This document shows, piece after piece, positions 36,826 through 45,973 of a DNA stretch of 64,000 nucleotides. Location: assembly GCF_042646065.1 (NCBI RefSeq), contig NZ_JBHRTA010000037.1:62001-126000 (forward strand). The letters are read 5' to 3'. The notes under the pieces are model-generated. The model ran no database searches, was not told the DNA's origin, and saw nothing but the letters and a program-made list of their open reading frames with translations. The number at the start of each line of letters is the position of its first letter. Positions within the stretch are counted from its first letter, which is position 1. The stretch is from Parapedobacter deserti. GTDB taxonomy: Bacteria > Bacteroidota > Bacteroidia > Sphingobacteriales > Sphingobacteriaceae. A program made the translations under genes and the position numbers.

Positions 36826-36870
36826 GGGATTGTTAACCCTAACCTCACCCATTCAAGACCTAAGGAAGGC

Positions 36871-36925
36871 GGATAATACGTGGATAATACGTGGCGAATA
36901 GGTGGACAATACGTGGCAAAATCGA
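36871..36925. repeat. 11-bp tandem repeat (four copies plus a partial)
   Basis: GGATAATACGT at 36871-36881 and 36882-36892, GGCGAATAGGT at 36893-36903 and GGACAATACGT at 36904-36914; a partial follows (GGCAAAATCGA). The unit length is near one helical turn. The rest of 36826-37063 has a short hairpin (CCTACAA/TTGTAGG, 36948-36969) and no ORF. Confidence 0.85.
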
Positions 36926-37063
36926 GATTACAAACTAAAGGCCAGCTCCTACAACCGGTGGTTTGTAGGAAAGTTGTAACAACAAGATGGGTTTTTCATC
37001 CAATAATGGTAAACTTGCATAGGTTTAATCAACGCACAATTCGTTAACCATACAGTACACATA

Positions 37064-38401
37064 ATGAAAAAACTTTTGTCAATTACCGCTTTTGCCGGCC
37101 TGTTGGTTTGTACCACAGTGGTCTCAAGGGCACAGAACCACATTGAATTCAAGGAATTCAAGTTGGACAACGGGCTCACCGTACTGATGCACCAAGATAA
37201 TACCACACCAATCGTGGCGGTATCAGTAATGTATCACGTCGGCTCAAAAAATGAAAAGCCGGATCGCACCGGATTTGCCCATTTCTTTGAACACCTGCTC
37301 TTCGAAGGCACGGAAAACATTGGCCGGGGCGAGTATATGAAGAAAATCGAATCCATCGGCGGCACACTCAACGCATTTACGTCCAATGACGTCACGTATT
37401 ACTATGAAGTGGTGCCATCCAATCACCTGGAAACAGCGCTCTATATGGAAAGCGAACGCATGCTACATGCCAAAATCGACTCCACCGGTATCGCCACCCA
37501 GCGCAGCGTCATCAAGGAAGAAAAGAAGCAGTCTTACGACAACAGGCCTTATGGTACTATATTGCTGGAAACCTTCAAACGCACGCATCAAGTGCATCCT
37601 TATAACTGGACGGTCATCGGCTCTACAGAGCACTTGGACGCGGCAACATTGGACGAGTTCATGCAATTTTACCGCACGTATTATGTACCCAATAACGCCG
37701 TGCTGACAATCGCGGGTGATATCGACTATGGGCAGACCGAAGCGTGGATCAGAACGTATTTTTCCGAAATACCCAAAGGCACCGGCACCATCAGCCGCCC
37801 GAATGTAACCGAGCCCAAGCGTACGCAGGAAATCCGTGACGTGGTGTACGACAATATCCAACTGCCTGCGGTCATCCAGGCATACAACTTACCGCCCAAG
37901 AAACATGCGGATAGCCCTGCACTTGATATGCTCTCCACCTACCTCGCGGGCGGCAAAAGCTCCCTGCTTAACAAAGAAATCGTAGACAACCAGCAAAAGG
38001 CAATAGTCATACAGGCATTTCCACTCGATCTGGAAGACGGCGGACTGTTTCTGGCATTTGGTGTAGCCAACATGGGAGTCGCCGCGGACAGCCTGGAGCA
38101 CGCCATTGACGAACAAATCAATAAACTAATTACCAACGGCATTTCGGAAGATGATTTTCAGAAATTAAAAGCTCAGACCGAAAATTCCGTGGTGAACAGC
38201 CGTGCTTCAGTGGCTGGTATCGCACAAAGCCTAGCGGAGGCAAAAACGTTCTTCGGTGATGCCGACGAGGTAAACAGGGAGATGGACAAGTACAACAAGG
38301 TGACACGCCAAGACATTCAGCGGGTTGCTCAGCGGTACCTTGGAAAAGAAGGGCGCGTCGTGCTGCACTACCTCCCGAAATCAGAAGAACCGAAACAATA
38401 A
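37064..38401 (+). CDS. M16 family metallopeptidase, active subunit
   Basis: A 445-residue secreted zinc protease: signal peptide about 1-23. The inverse zinc motif HFFEH lies in the stretch FAHFFEHLLFEG (about 69-80), with the distal Glu about 75 residues later in the EEKKQSYDNRPYG stretch, all intact. M16 proteases fold as clam-like barrels that degrade peptides of limited length. It is followed 30 bases later by a larger M16 homologue lacking the zinc motif, so the two probably form a heterodimer as in other bacterial and mitochondrial M16 pairs. Confidence 0.95.
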   Translation: MKKLLSITAFAGLLVCTTVVSRAQNHIEFKEFKLDNGLTVLMHQDNTTPIVAVSVMYHVGSKNEKPDRTGFAHFFEHLLFEGTENIGRGEYMKKIESIGGTLNAFTSNDVTYYYEVVPSNHLETALYMESERMLHAKIDSTGIATQRSVIKEEKKQSYDNRPYGTILLETFKRTHQVHPYNWTVIGSTEHLDAATLDEFMQFYRTYYVPNNAVLTIAGDIDYGQTEAWIRTYFSEIPKGTGTISRPNVTEPKRTQEIRDVVYDNIQLPAVIQAYNLPPKKHADSPALDMLSTYLAGGKSSLLNKEIVDNQQKAIVIQAFPLDLEDGGLFLAFGVANMGVAADSLEHAIDEQINKLITNGISEDDFQKLKAQTENSVVNSRASVAGIAQSLAEAKTFFGDADEVNREMDKYNKVTRQDIQRVAQRYLGKEGRVVLHYLPKSEEPKQ

Positions 38402-38431
38402 CCCCTAATTGCACGCTAAAGAATCAATGAC

Positions 38432-40477
38432 ATGAAGAAAATCAGCATATATTTACTGACATTTATTGGCTCCTGCACCGTAGCCATCGCTCAGGTAGAT
38501 CGAAGCAAATACCCGGATCCGGGCCCTGCCCCGCAGATTAACATCGGTGAACCGGCCTCATTCACCTTAGCCAATGGCTTGAAGGTGTTCGTTGTGGAAA
38601 ACCATAAGCTCCCCCGCGTCACTTACTCGCTTGTGCTGGATCGCGATCCGATACTTGAAGGAGATAAAGCCGGCCTCACTTCCCTCATGGGTGATATGCT
38701 AATGGGCGGCACCGGCGCCCGCAATAAAGACGAACTCGACGAAGCTATCGATCGGATCGGTGCGCGCATCAGCGCCTCATCGACTTCAGCCAGCGCCTCG
38801 TCACTGAAGAAATACAACGACCAGCTGCTCGAACTGTTTGCAGACGTGCTCTTCAATCCAGCATTTCCCCAAATCGAACTCGATAAGCTCAAAAAACAGA
38901 CTATTTCGGCACTGGCGGCTGCTAAGGACGATCCAAACAGCATCATCAACGTGGTGCGGAACGCCGCAATGTACGGCAAAGACCATCCCTATGGGGAAAC
39001 GGAAACTGAAAAAACCGTGGAAAACCTTCGCGTGGAAGACTTCAGGCAGTATTACCAAACGTATTTCAGACCCAACATCGCGTATTTGGCCATCGTGGGT
39101 GACATCACGGTATCTGAAGCCAAAAACCTTGTAAACAAGTACTTCGCTGAATGGCAAAAGGGTGAGGTTCCCAGGCACGAATGGCCGGCGCCTAAAGCTC
39201 CTGCTGGAAATAAAGTTGTATTGGTAAACCGCCCGGTGAGCGCCCAGTCGGTCATCAATGTCGGCTATCCGCTTGACCTGAAGCCTAACAATCCCGATGT
39301 AATCGCAGCCAGCGTGGTAGGGCGTGTGCTGGGTGGCGGCTCCTCCGGGCGCCTTTTCCTCAACCTGCGTGAAGAAAAGGGATACACCTACGGGGCCTAT
39401 GGCGGTATCAATCCGGAAAGGTTAGTGGCTACCATCAATGCCAGCGCCAGCGTGGGCACCGCGGTGACCGACAGCGCCACGCAGGAATTTATCCATGAAC
39501 TGAAAAGGTTAAATGAAAAAACCATCACACAGGAGGAGCTCGATTTAGCCAAGGCGGCTTTGGCAGGCAGCTTCGGAAGATCTCTCGAACAGCCTGCAAC
39601 CATCGCCAACTTTGCCATCAACACGGAGTTGCAAAAACTGCCCAAAGATTATTATAAAAATTACCTGAAAAATCTCGATGCGCTTACCCTCGAACAGGTC
39701 AACAACATTGCTGCAAAATATGTGCGTGGAAATGACCTGCAGATCACGGTCGTAGGAAAAACGGACGACTTCGCCGACAAGATGAAACGGTTTGGTGAGG
39801 TACAGTTTTACACGGTAACCGGCGACCCTGAAGTGAAAATGGAAGTTACTGATGCCAGTGTCACCCCCGAAGGCATCGTGAAGAAATACATCGACGCCAT
39901 CGGCGGCCGTGAAAAACTGACGGCCATGAACAGCATCAGACTAATCAGCGAGGCTGAGATACAAGGGAGGGCCATCACCATCGAGCAACTGGTGGATAAG
40001 AACAAGGGCGTTGCCGTGCAGAATACTAAGCTGGGTGCGCAGACACTATCCAAGGTGCGGGTCACCAAAGACGGCGTATCCCTTTCGGCGCAGGGACAAA
40101 CGCAAGAGCTTCCGGCCGAGGCCGCGGCGGTATACCAAGCACTGCTGGAAATCTTTCCTGAACTGACCTACGAAGCGAAAGGCGTAACGCTTGAACTGGA
40201 AGGGATAAGTAAGGTCAATGAAGAGGATGCCTACAAGGTAAAAGTAACCCAGGGCACCAATACGTCTACCGAGTACTTCAGCGTGGCTTCGGGCCTCAAA
40301 TTGAAAACAGAAAGCCCATTGTCCGGCGAAATCACAGTAGACAATTATGCCACATATGAAGGCATCCAATTGCCTGAGACCATTACGATTGTGAACCAAA
40401 TGGTACCCATGCCGCTGAAAGCGGTTACCAAGGAAGTGGTCATCAACGGTGAAATCAGTGACGAAGAACTGAAATAA
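38432..40477 (+). CDS. M16 family protein, non-catalytic partner with extra C-terminal domain
   Basis: A 681-residue protein with a signal peptide (about 1-20). The M16 fold spans about 40-460 (LANGLKVFVVENHKLPRV, GGGSSGRLFLNLREEKGYTYG), but where the zinc motif belongs it reads LMGDMLMGGT, with no HxxEH, so it is probably inactive. The last 210 residues (from EGIVKKYIDAIGG) form an added domain resembling a lipoprotein-sorting LolA-like beta fold, and may bind peptides or lipids. It is the partner of the active M16 upstream. Confidence 0.92.
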   Translation: MKKISIYLLTFIGSCTVAIAQVDRSKYPDPGPAPQINIGEPASFTLANGLKVFVVENHKLPRVTYSLVLDRDPILEGDKAGLTSLMGDMLMGGTGARNKDELDEAIDRIGARISASSTSASASSLKKYNDQLLELFADVLFNPAFPQIELDKLKKQTISALAAAKDDPNSIINVVRNAAMYGKDHPYGETETEKTVENLRVEDFRQYYQTYFRPNIAYLAIVGDITVSEAKNLVNKYFAEWQKGEVPRHEWPAPKAPAGNKVVLVNRPVSAQSVINVGYPLDLKPNNPDVIAASVVGRVLGGGSSGRLFLNLREEKGYTYGAYGGINPERLVATINASASVGTAVTDSATQEFIHELKRLNEKTITQEELDLAKAALAGSFGRSLEQPATIANFAINTELQKLPKDYYKNYLKNLDALTLEQVNNIAAKYVRGNDLQITVVGKTDDFADKMKRFGEVQFYTVTGDPEVKMEVTDASVTPEGIVKKYIDAIGGREKLTAMNSIRLISEAEIQGRAITIEQLVDKNKGVAVQNTKLGAQTLSKVRVTKDGVSLSAQGQTQELPAEAAAVYQALLEIFPELTYEAKGVTLELEGISKVNEEDAYKVKVTQGTNTSTEYFSVASGLKLKTESPLSGEITVDNYATYEGIQLPETITIVNQMVPMPLKAVTKEVVINGEISDEELK

Positions 40478-40496
40478 TACAAGCCGCTTCTGCCGG

Positions 40497-40537
40497 AAAA
40501 AAGCTCCATAGGATTTGACCTCCTATGGAGCTTTTTT
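40497..40537. terminator. Bidirectional terminator
   Basis: AAAAAAGCTCCATAGG (40497-40512) and CCTATGGAGCTTTTTT (40522-40537): a 16-bp perfect stem with flanking A and T tracts that can serve both the M16 pair and the convergent NADPH reductase-like gene. Confidence 0.93.
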
Positions 40538-40538
40538 G

Positions 40539-41060
40539 TCAAAACCGTATAAACTCCTCGATCTGTTCGTCGGTAAACCGCACCGTATCTTCTTTAAAAA
40601 GGTTGCCATCAACATCGAATTCGCTGAAAATATGAGGAATATGTATGCGGAGTGGCAGTACGTGCAGGCGCACATAGTGGCAGACACCCGAGAAGTGATC
40701 CACTCCCCTGATATTTCCGTACTTCCCGCTGGATAGCCCCACCAATGCCGCTTTTTTATTGAAAAAACTATCGGGAAACTTACAGGCATCCACAAAAGTT
40801 TTGAGGATACCTGGAAAACTTCCGTTGTACTCGGGGATGATGAATATAAATTTCTCCGTCGCATTGATCCGTTCTTGGAAAGGCACAAACGCTTCGCTCC
40901 TGATTTTATACATACTTGCCGTAATAAAATCAGTCGAAATATCAGCGAGCGACAGGATATGTGCCGTTACTCCTTTTTGCATGAGTTGGCGTTGATAATA
41001 ACTCGCCAACCTTAACGTATTACTATGAGGACGGTTTGTTCCGGATATGATCGTAGTCAT
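40539..41060 (-). CDS. NADPH-dependent FMN reductase family protein
   Basis: A 173-residue flavodoxin-like protein. The phosphate-binding loop SGTNRPHSNTLRLASYY is at about 6-22, and IIPEYNGSFPGILKTFVDA near 75-93 is the typical FMN contact. Such enzymes reduce quinones, azo dyes or chromate with NAD(P)H; the real substrate is unknown. Cytoplasmic. Divergent from parA, with a symmetrical promoter-like palindrome between them. Confidence 0.9.
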   Translation of the reverse strand: MTTIISGTNRPHSNTLRLASYYQRQLMQKGVTAHILSLADISTDFITASMYKIRSEAFVPFQERINATEKFIFIIPEYNGSFPGILKTFVDACKFPDSFFNKKAALVGLSSGKYGNIRGVDHFSGVCHYVRLHVLPLRIHIPHIFSEFDVDGNLFKEDTVRFTDEQIEEFIRF

Positions 41061-41115
41061 GATGGATTAAATTAAAAAGCGTATCTTAGCCGCTCGCAAT
41101 CGTACTGCTGGAATG

Positions 41116-41147
41116 CCCAAAAGTACAAATTATTGGATACTTTTGGG
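41116..41147. promoter_or_regulatory. Perfect 10-bp inverted repeat containing opposed -7 elements
   Basis: CCCAAAAGTA (41116-41125) and TACTTTTGGG (41138-41147) are inverse copies 12 bases apart. Each arm reads TACTTTTG outwards, matching TAnnTTTG for the NADPH reductase (minus) and parA (plus). No TTG sits at the right distance in either direction. It may be a pair of promoters or an operator. Confidence 0.6.
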
Positions 41148-41179
41148 GGTACGGAGCGATAGCGTAAATTTTAAGACTC

Positions 41180-41977
41180 ATGGGCAAAATCATTGCAATA
41201 GCTAATCAAAAGGGGGGAGTAGGCAAAACGACCACTTCCATCAACCTAGCAGCCAGCTTGGCCGTGCTGGAATATAAAACATTGCTGGTGGATGCGGATC
41301 CGCAAGCAAACTCCACGTCTGGCATCGGATTCGACCCACGAACCATTAAATCAAGCGTTTATGAGTGCTTGATAAACGACCTCAATCCGCATGAAGCTAT
41401 TCAGCAAACCGATACACCCTACCTTGATCTGCTGCCGGCTCATATTGACCTGGTAGGTGCTGAAATCGAAATGATCAACCTGCATGAGCGGGAATTTAAA
41501 ATGCGGAGGATACTGGAGCAGGTAAAAGACGAGTATGATTTCATTGTGATCGATTGTTCGCCCTCATTGGGGTTAATCACGATCAATGCGCTGTCAGCCT
41601 CTGACTCCGTCATCATTCCCGTGCAATGCGAATACTTTGCACTGGAAGGGCTGGGCAAATTGCTCAATACCATTAAAATCGTACAAAACCGGCTGAACAC
41701 CGCGCTGGAAATAGAAGGGATCCTCCTGACCATGTATGATGTGCGTCTGCGCCTATCTAACCAAGTCGTTGAAGAAGTGAAAACACATTTCAACGAACTG
41801 GTCTTCGACACCATCATACAGCGCAACACGAGGCTGAGTGAAGCTCCCAGTTTTGGTATCGCCGTTATCATGCACGATGCCAATAGCAAGGGTGCCATAA
41901 ACTACCTCAACCTGGCCCGCGAGATACTTCAAAAAAACAACCTCAACAAAGAGCAACAAGAACAAGTAAGCGTATAA
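41180..41977 (+). CDS. parA: ParA family chromosome partition ATPase (Soj type)
   Basis: A 265-residue deviant Walker ATPase: KGGVGKTT at residues 11-18, then DADPQAN and the Walker B region IDCSPSLG. It drives chromosome or origin segregation with ParB by ATP-dependent DNA binding. Full length. The gene order parA, parB, DUF5683, dapB, lepB is common in Sphingobacteriaceae (from memory). No parS sequence was seen nearby. Confidence 0.96.
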   Translation: MGKIIAIANQKGGVGKTTTSINLAASLAVLEYKTLLVDADPQANSTSGIGFDPRTIKSSVYECLINDLNPHEAIQQTDTPYLDLLPAHIDLVGAEIEMINLHEREFKMRRILEQVKDEYDFIVIDCSPSLGLITINALSASDSVIIPVQCEYFALEGLGKLLNTIKIVQNRLNTALEIEGILLTMYDVRLRLSNQVVEEVKTHFNELVFDTIIQRNTRLSEAPSFGIAVIMHDANSKGAINYLNLAREILQKNNLNKEQQEQVSV

Positions 41978-41986
41978 AATAATAAC

Positions 41987-42910
41987 ATGGCAGCACAACA
42001 ACGGAAAATAGGCTTGGGCAAGGGACTGAGTGCATTGCTCGATGATTCGGAAGAGGTCATCAAGCGGCCATCTGAAAATAGCGTCACGGAAGTGCCCTCC
42101 TCGCAGAAAGCACCGGGCACAATCAGCGCGGTAAGTATTTCGAAAGTCGCCATCAATCCGTTCCAGCCACGGACGGATTTTGATGAGGAGGCGCTGCGTG
42201 AATTGGCGGAATCCATTAAATTGCAGGGGCTTATCCAGCCCATTACCGTAAGGCAGGCCGAAGGGGGCGCATATCAGTTAATAAGCGGTGAACGCCGGCT
42301 ACGTGCGGCGAAACTTGCAGGCTTGACTGAAATTCCTGCGTATATCCGTACGGCCAACGACCAGCAAATGCTGGAAATGGCGCTTATCGAAAATATACAA
42401 CGCGAAAATCTCAACGCCATCGAGGTGGCGCTTAGCTTTCAGCGAATGATTGAAGAATGTAACCTCAAGCAGGAAGAACTTGGGGAGCGGGTAAGCAAAA
42501 ACCGATCGACAGTTACCAACTACCTCCGTTTGCTGAAACTTCCTCCTGCCATACAGGCCGCCATCCGTGACGGCCAGCTCAGCATGGGGCATGCACGGGC
42601 GTTGATCAATGTTCCTGAAATCGATAAGCAGCTTTACATCTTCCGCGAAATCCTCAAGCGGGGATTATCGGTCCGCAAAACCGAAGAGTTGGTGCGCGAT
42701 ATCCAACAGCATACCAACAAACAGTCTGGAAAGCGTGACAAACCAGCTGCACTTTCCTTCCAGTACCAAAAGGTGGAAGATGACCTGGCGTCCAGATTTG
42801 CTACACGGGTAAAGCTGAAAGTCGACGACAAAAACGGCAAGGGTGCCATTGAGATTCCTTTCCATTCGGAGGACGACTTGAACCGGATCTTGGAACTATT
42901 AGATTGGTGA
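41987..42910 (+). CDS. parB: ParB/Spo0J family DNA-binding partition protein
   Basis: A 307-residue protein: a basic N-terminal (GLGKGLSALLDD), ParB/sulfiredoxin-like CTPase region (NPFQPRTDFDEEALRELAESI, then GERRLRAAKLAG), and helix-turn-helix (GERVSKNRSTVTNYLRLLKLP) in the middle. It binds parS and loads SMC. It starts 9 bases after parA. Confidence 0.96.
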   Translation: MAAQQRKIGLGKGLSALLDDSEEVIKRPSENSVTEVPSSQKAPGTISAVSISKVAINPFQPRTDFDEEALRELAESIKLQGLIQPITVRQAEGGAYQLISGERRLRAAKLAGLTEIPAYIRTANDQQMLEMALIENIQRENLNAIEVALSFQRMIEECNLKQEELGERVSKNRSTVTNYLRLLKLPPAIQAAIRDGQLSMGHARALINVPEIDKQLYIFREILKRGLSVRKTEELVRDIQQHTNKQSGKRDKPAALSFQYQKVEDDLASRFATRVKLKVDDKNGKGAIEIPFHSEDDLNRILELLDW

Positions 42911-43656
42911 TGACACGCTGGTTGTTTATCGTTCTATTGGCAATCAGCTCAAGCACCAGTTGGGCTCAGGAAGCCGATAGCTTACGCCGCGACACGATCC
43001 CGGGCACCCCTGACCTAAAGGTAACGATAGACAGCCTTGCAGCGGCTACCGCCGATACGACAGATACCGAGACCCGCCGGGAACGGCGGCAGCGGGAAAA
43101 ACGTGAACGAGAGGCCAAAGAGCAAGAACCGGTTGTCTTCAAAGACTCTGCAAGGCTCGCACTGGAAGCCATGTCCGAACGCCCATGGAAAAGGTCGCTG
43201 ATGGTTCCCGGATGGGGCCAGATTACTAATGGCGGTTGGTGGTGGCTCAAAGTCCCCGTTGTTTACGGTGGGTTTGTCACGGCCGGGTTGGTCTTCGAGT
43301 TTAACAACCGCTTATACCGTGACATCCTGGTGGAGGTCCAGTACCGGATCAATAATAACCATGCTATCCCTCCTGACACCAAATTTCCAAACTTAGGGGC
43401 TGGCAGCCAAATCACCGATTATATGATCAACTATAAAGATTTTTACCGTCGCAACCGCGATCTTACGATACTGGCAACTGTCGGCTGGTGGGGACTGCAG
43501 GCGATGGAAGCCTACGTCACGTCGATGCTCAAACACCGTTGGGAGATCGGAGACGACCTGAGCTTCAAGGTCTCCCCTACCCTGCTATCCCAACCTCCCT
43601 CGAGGTTGGCTTACCAACCTATCGCTGTGGGAATCAAATTGGATTTTAGATTTTAG
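42910..43656 (+). CDS. DUF5683 domain-containing protein
   Basis: A 248-residue protein with a signal peptide (about 1-20), a Thr/Asp/Arg/Glu-rich linker (about 30-70) and the DUF5683 region (about 80-235) with SLMVPGWGQITNGGWWWLKVP and two or three membrane stretches. Unknown function; family found next to ParB in many Bacteroidota, so it may act in the envelope during division. The ATG overlaps the parB stop (TGATG at 42908-42912). Confidence 0.88.
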   Translation: MTRWLFIVLLAISSSTSWAQEADSLRRDTIPGTPDLKVTIDSLAAATADTTDTETRRERRQREKREREAKEQEPVVFKDSARLALEAMSERPWKRSLMVPGWGQITNGGWWWLKVPVVYGGFVTAGLVFEFNNRLYRDILVEVQYRINNNHAIPPDTKFPNLGAGSQITDYMINYKDFYRRNRDLTILATVGWWGLQAMEAYVTSMLKHRWEIGDDLSFKVSPTLLSQPPSRLAYQPIAVGIKLDFRF

Positions 43657-43694
43657 ATCGGCGATTTTTTTATAGATATCCTGCCATTTTATGT

Positions 43695-43702
43695 TAAGTT
43701 TG
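43695..43702 (+). promoter_or_regulatory. -7 element for dapB
   Basis: TAAGTTTG lies 21 bases before the dapB ATG. Upstream is a T-rich run rather than a clear TTG. Confidence 0.5.
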
Positions 43703-43723
43703 CGGATAAGCTAGTTAACTTAC

Positions 43724-44473
43724 ATGAACATCACATTACTTGGATATGGGAAGATGGGGCAGCTTATTGAAAAATTTGCGCTCCAGCGAGGCCATCAGAT
43801 TCACCTTGTCGTAGACGAGCAAAACCGGGAAACCATCGGGGTGCCGGACTTGGCGGGCTCTGATGTTGCTATAGATTTCAGCAGACCGGAAGCCGCCGTA
43901 GCCAATATCGATCTTTGCTTTGAAGCAAGCCTGCCCATCGTGGTAGGTACCACGGGCTGGTACGACCAGCTTGATGAGTTGAAAAAACGATGCCTGGACG
44001 GTAACAAAACCCTGCTTTATGGTTCTAACTTCAGTATCGGAGTCAATGTTTTCTTCCATATCAACAAATTGCTAGCGGCTGTGATGAATCCTTACAAACA
44101 ATACGACGTACAGGTGGAGGAAATCCACCATACACAAAAGCTGGATGCGCCGAGCGGCACGGCTATTACGATCGCAGAAGGAATCATCGAAAATACCGAT
44201 TCGAAGACCGAATGGATAAATAATCTCATCGGTGAACGAGAAGAAGCGATCCCCAAAGCCCATCAACTGCTCGTTGAAAGTCACCGAATCGATGATGTTC
44301 CAGGTACCCATACTGTGCTTTACAGCTCGGAGGTTGACCAGATCGAGTTTAAGCACACTGCACACAGCCGCGCAGGCTTTGCATTGGGTGCGGTGGTCGC
44401 CGCCGAGTGGCTCAATGGTAAAACCGGATTTTACCAAGTAACCGAAATGTTTAACTTTGACGGCCGTATTTAG
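43724..44473 (+). CDS. dapB: 4-hydroxy-tetrahydrodipicolinate reductase
   Basis: A 249-residue NAD(P)H enzyme of the lysine and meso-diaminopimelate pathway. Rossmann loop LLGYGKMGQ at 5-13, VGTTGW, YGSNFSIGVNVFF, and the catalytic EIHHTQKLDAPSGTA. Length is typical. Followed after 18 bases by lepB. Confidence 0.97.
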   Translation: MNITLLGYGKMGQLIEKFALQRGHQIHLVVDEQNRETIGVPDLAGSDVAIDFSRPEAAVANIDLCFEASLPIVVGTTGWYDQLDELKKRCLDGNKTLLYGSNFSIGVNVFFHINKLLAAVMNPYKQYDVQVEEIHHTQKLDAPSGTAITIAEGIIENTDSKTEWINNLIGEREEAIPKAHQLLVESHRIDDVPGTHTVLYSSEVDQIEFKHTAHSRAGFALGAVVAAEWLNGKTGFYQVTEMFNFDGRI

Positions 44474-44491
44474 TCGGCATACTTAATACTT

Positions 44492-45916
44492 ATGGGATAT
44501 ATCGTTTTTGCAATCATCCTTGTCCTTATCCATTTCGGACTGTGGAAACTTTTCATCAAAGCCGGCCGCAAAGGCTGGGAATCGCTGATACCAATCTATA
44601 AAGAATTTATCATTGCCAAGCACATCACCGGGCACCCCGGGTGGTGGATCGCCCTGTTGCTCATTCCAATTGTAAATGTTTTTGTCTTCTTCGGCCTGTA
44701 TCTCGACTTGGTCAAAAGTTTCGGAAAACGCCGTTTCTGGGAGTATGCAGCCACAGTTTTGTTTCCATTTTTGGTATTACCCATATGGGGCAACGACCAC
44801 AAGGTGGTTTATCTCGGTAAATCATTCTCCCCGGAGTTTAAAGAAAAATACCCATATAAAAAATCCGTGGCGCGCGAATGGGCTGACGCCATTGTGTTTG
44901 CCGTGGTCGCTGCTACACTTATCAGGGGATTTTTGATCGAAGCATATATGATCCCAACGGGTTCGATGGAAAAGAGTCTCCTTGTCGGCGACTTCCTGTT
45001 CGTCAGCAAACTGAACTATGGCCCGCGGGTACCTATGACACCCGTTGCGTTCCCCTTTGCGCACCACACCATGCCGTTGGTGGGCGGCAAGGCATACTGG
45101 GAAGGCATCAAAACCGGATACAAACGATTGCCGGGATTTCAGGAGATCGAACGTAATGACGTGGTGGTGTTCAACTATCCAATGGAAGCCGACCCACCTT
45201 TCAACAGGCCCATAGACAAACGCGAAAATTACATCAAACGCGCAGTCGGTGTTCCGGGCGATACCTTATCGCTCCGCAACGCAAAACTCTATGTAAATGG
45301 TAAGGAAGGATATGTACCTCCCGAGAGTCAGTTGGATTATTATGTCTATACCGATGGAACGGGGTTAAATCCGCAACGGCTGCTTGATATGCGGATCGAG
45401 CACAACCCATATGCACGTGAACCTTACCTGCTCTTCCTTACCGATGAAAAGTATGAGGAGGTCAAAAACTGGGCAAACGTGACCAAAATTGTACCTAATA
45501 TCAGGCATCAAGACACCAAAGAGCCCGGAGTGTTTCCAAACAGCCCGATTTACCAGTGGAACATCGACAATTTCGGACCGGTCATCATCCCAAAGAAAGG
45601 CTGGACGGTAACCTTGGACAGCCTGACTATGCCGCTCTATGAACGTGCGATCCGCGTGTACGAAGGCAACGAGTTAGAGAGCCGCGAAGACGGCATCTAC
45701 CTCAACGGCAGCAAAGCCGATAGCTATACCTTCAAAATGGATTATTATTGGATGATGGGCGACAACCGCCACAACTCGGAGGATGCGCGTACATGGGGCT
45801 TTGTGCCGGAAGACCATATTGTGGGTAAGGCGCTGTTTGTGTGGCTCAGTTGGGACAAACATGGTACCTTCTTCGACAAAATCCGTTGGAACCGGATTTT
45901 CATGGGTATCAAATAG
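44492..45916 (+). CDS. lepB: Signal peptidase I with an N-terminal DUF5684-like extension
   Basis: A 474-residue inner-membrane protease removing Sec signal peptides. Catalytic Ser158 is in MIPTGSMEKSLL; the Lys base is in NYIKRAVGVPGDTL; MGDNRHNSEDART marks box E. The first 110 residues add two or three membrane helices (GWWIALLLIPIVNVFVFFG) not found in E. coli LepB. Between the Lys box and box E lies a long periplasmic insert (about 270-400). Both are common in Bacteroidota. Confidence 0.95.
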   Translation: MGYIVFAIILVLIHFGLWKLFIKAGRKGWESLIPIYKEFIIAKHITGHPGWWIALLLIPIVNVFVFFGLYLDLVKSFGKRRFWEYAATVLFPFLVLPIWGNDHKVVYLGKSFSPEFKEKYPYKKSVAREWADAIVFAVVAATLIRGFLIEAYMIPTGSMEKSLLVGDFLFVSKLNYGPRVPMTPVAFPFAHHTMPLVGGKAYWEGIKTGYKRLPGFQEIERNDVVVFNYPMEADPPFNRPIDKRENYIKRAVGVPGDTLSLRNAKLYVNGKEGYVPPESQLDYYVYTDGTGLNPQRLLDMRIEHNPYAREPYLLFLTDEKYEEVKNWANVTKIVPNIRHQDTKEPGVFPNSPIYQWNIDNFGPVIIPKKGWTVTLDSLTMPLYERAIRVYEGNELESREDGIYLNGSKADSYTFKMDYYWMMGDNRHNSEDARTWGFVPEDHIVGKALFVWLSWDKHGTFFDKIRWNRIFMGIK

Positions 45917-45973
45917 CAGCCGGCACACTATTACCACAGCTTTATTGCAGCGTCAGCTACACTTGTCGTGTTT

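Noticed and set aside
41116..41147. Palindrome before parA as a parS site.
   Set aside because: It does not resemble the common parS core (GTTTCACGTGAAAC-like), and the arms match promoter -7 elements.
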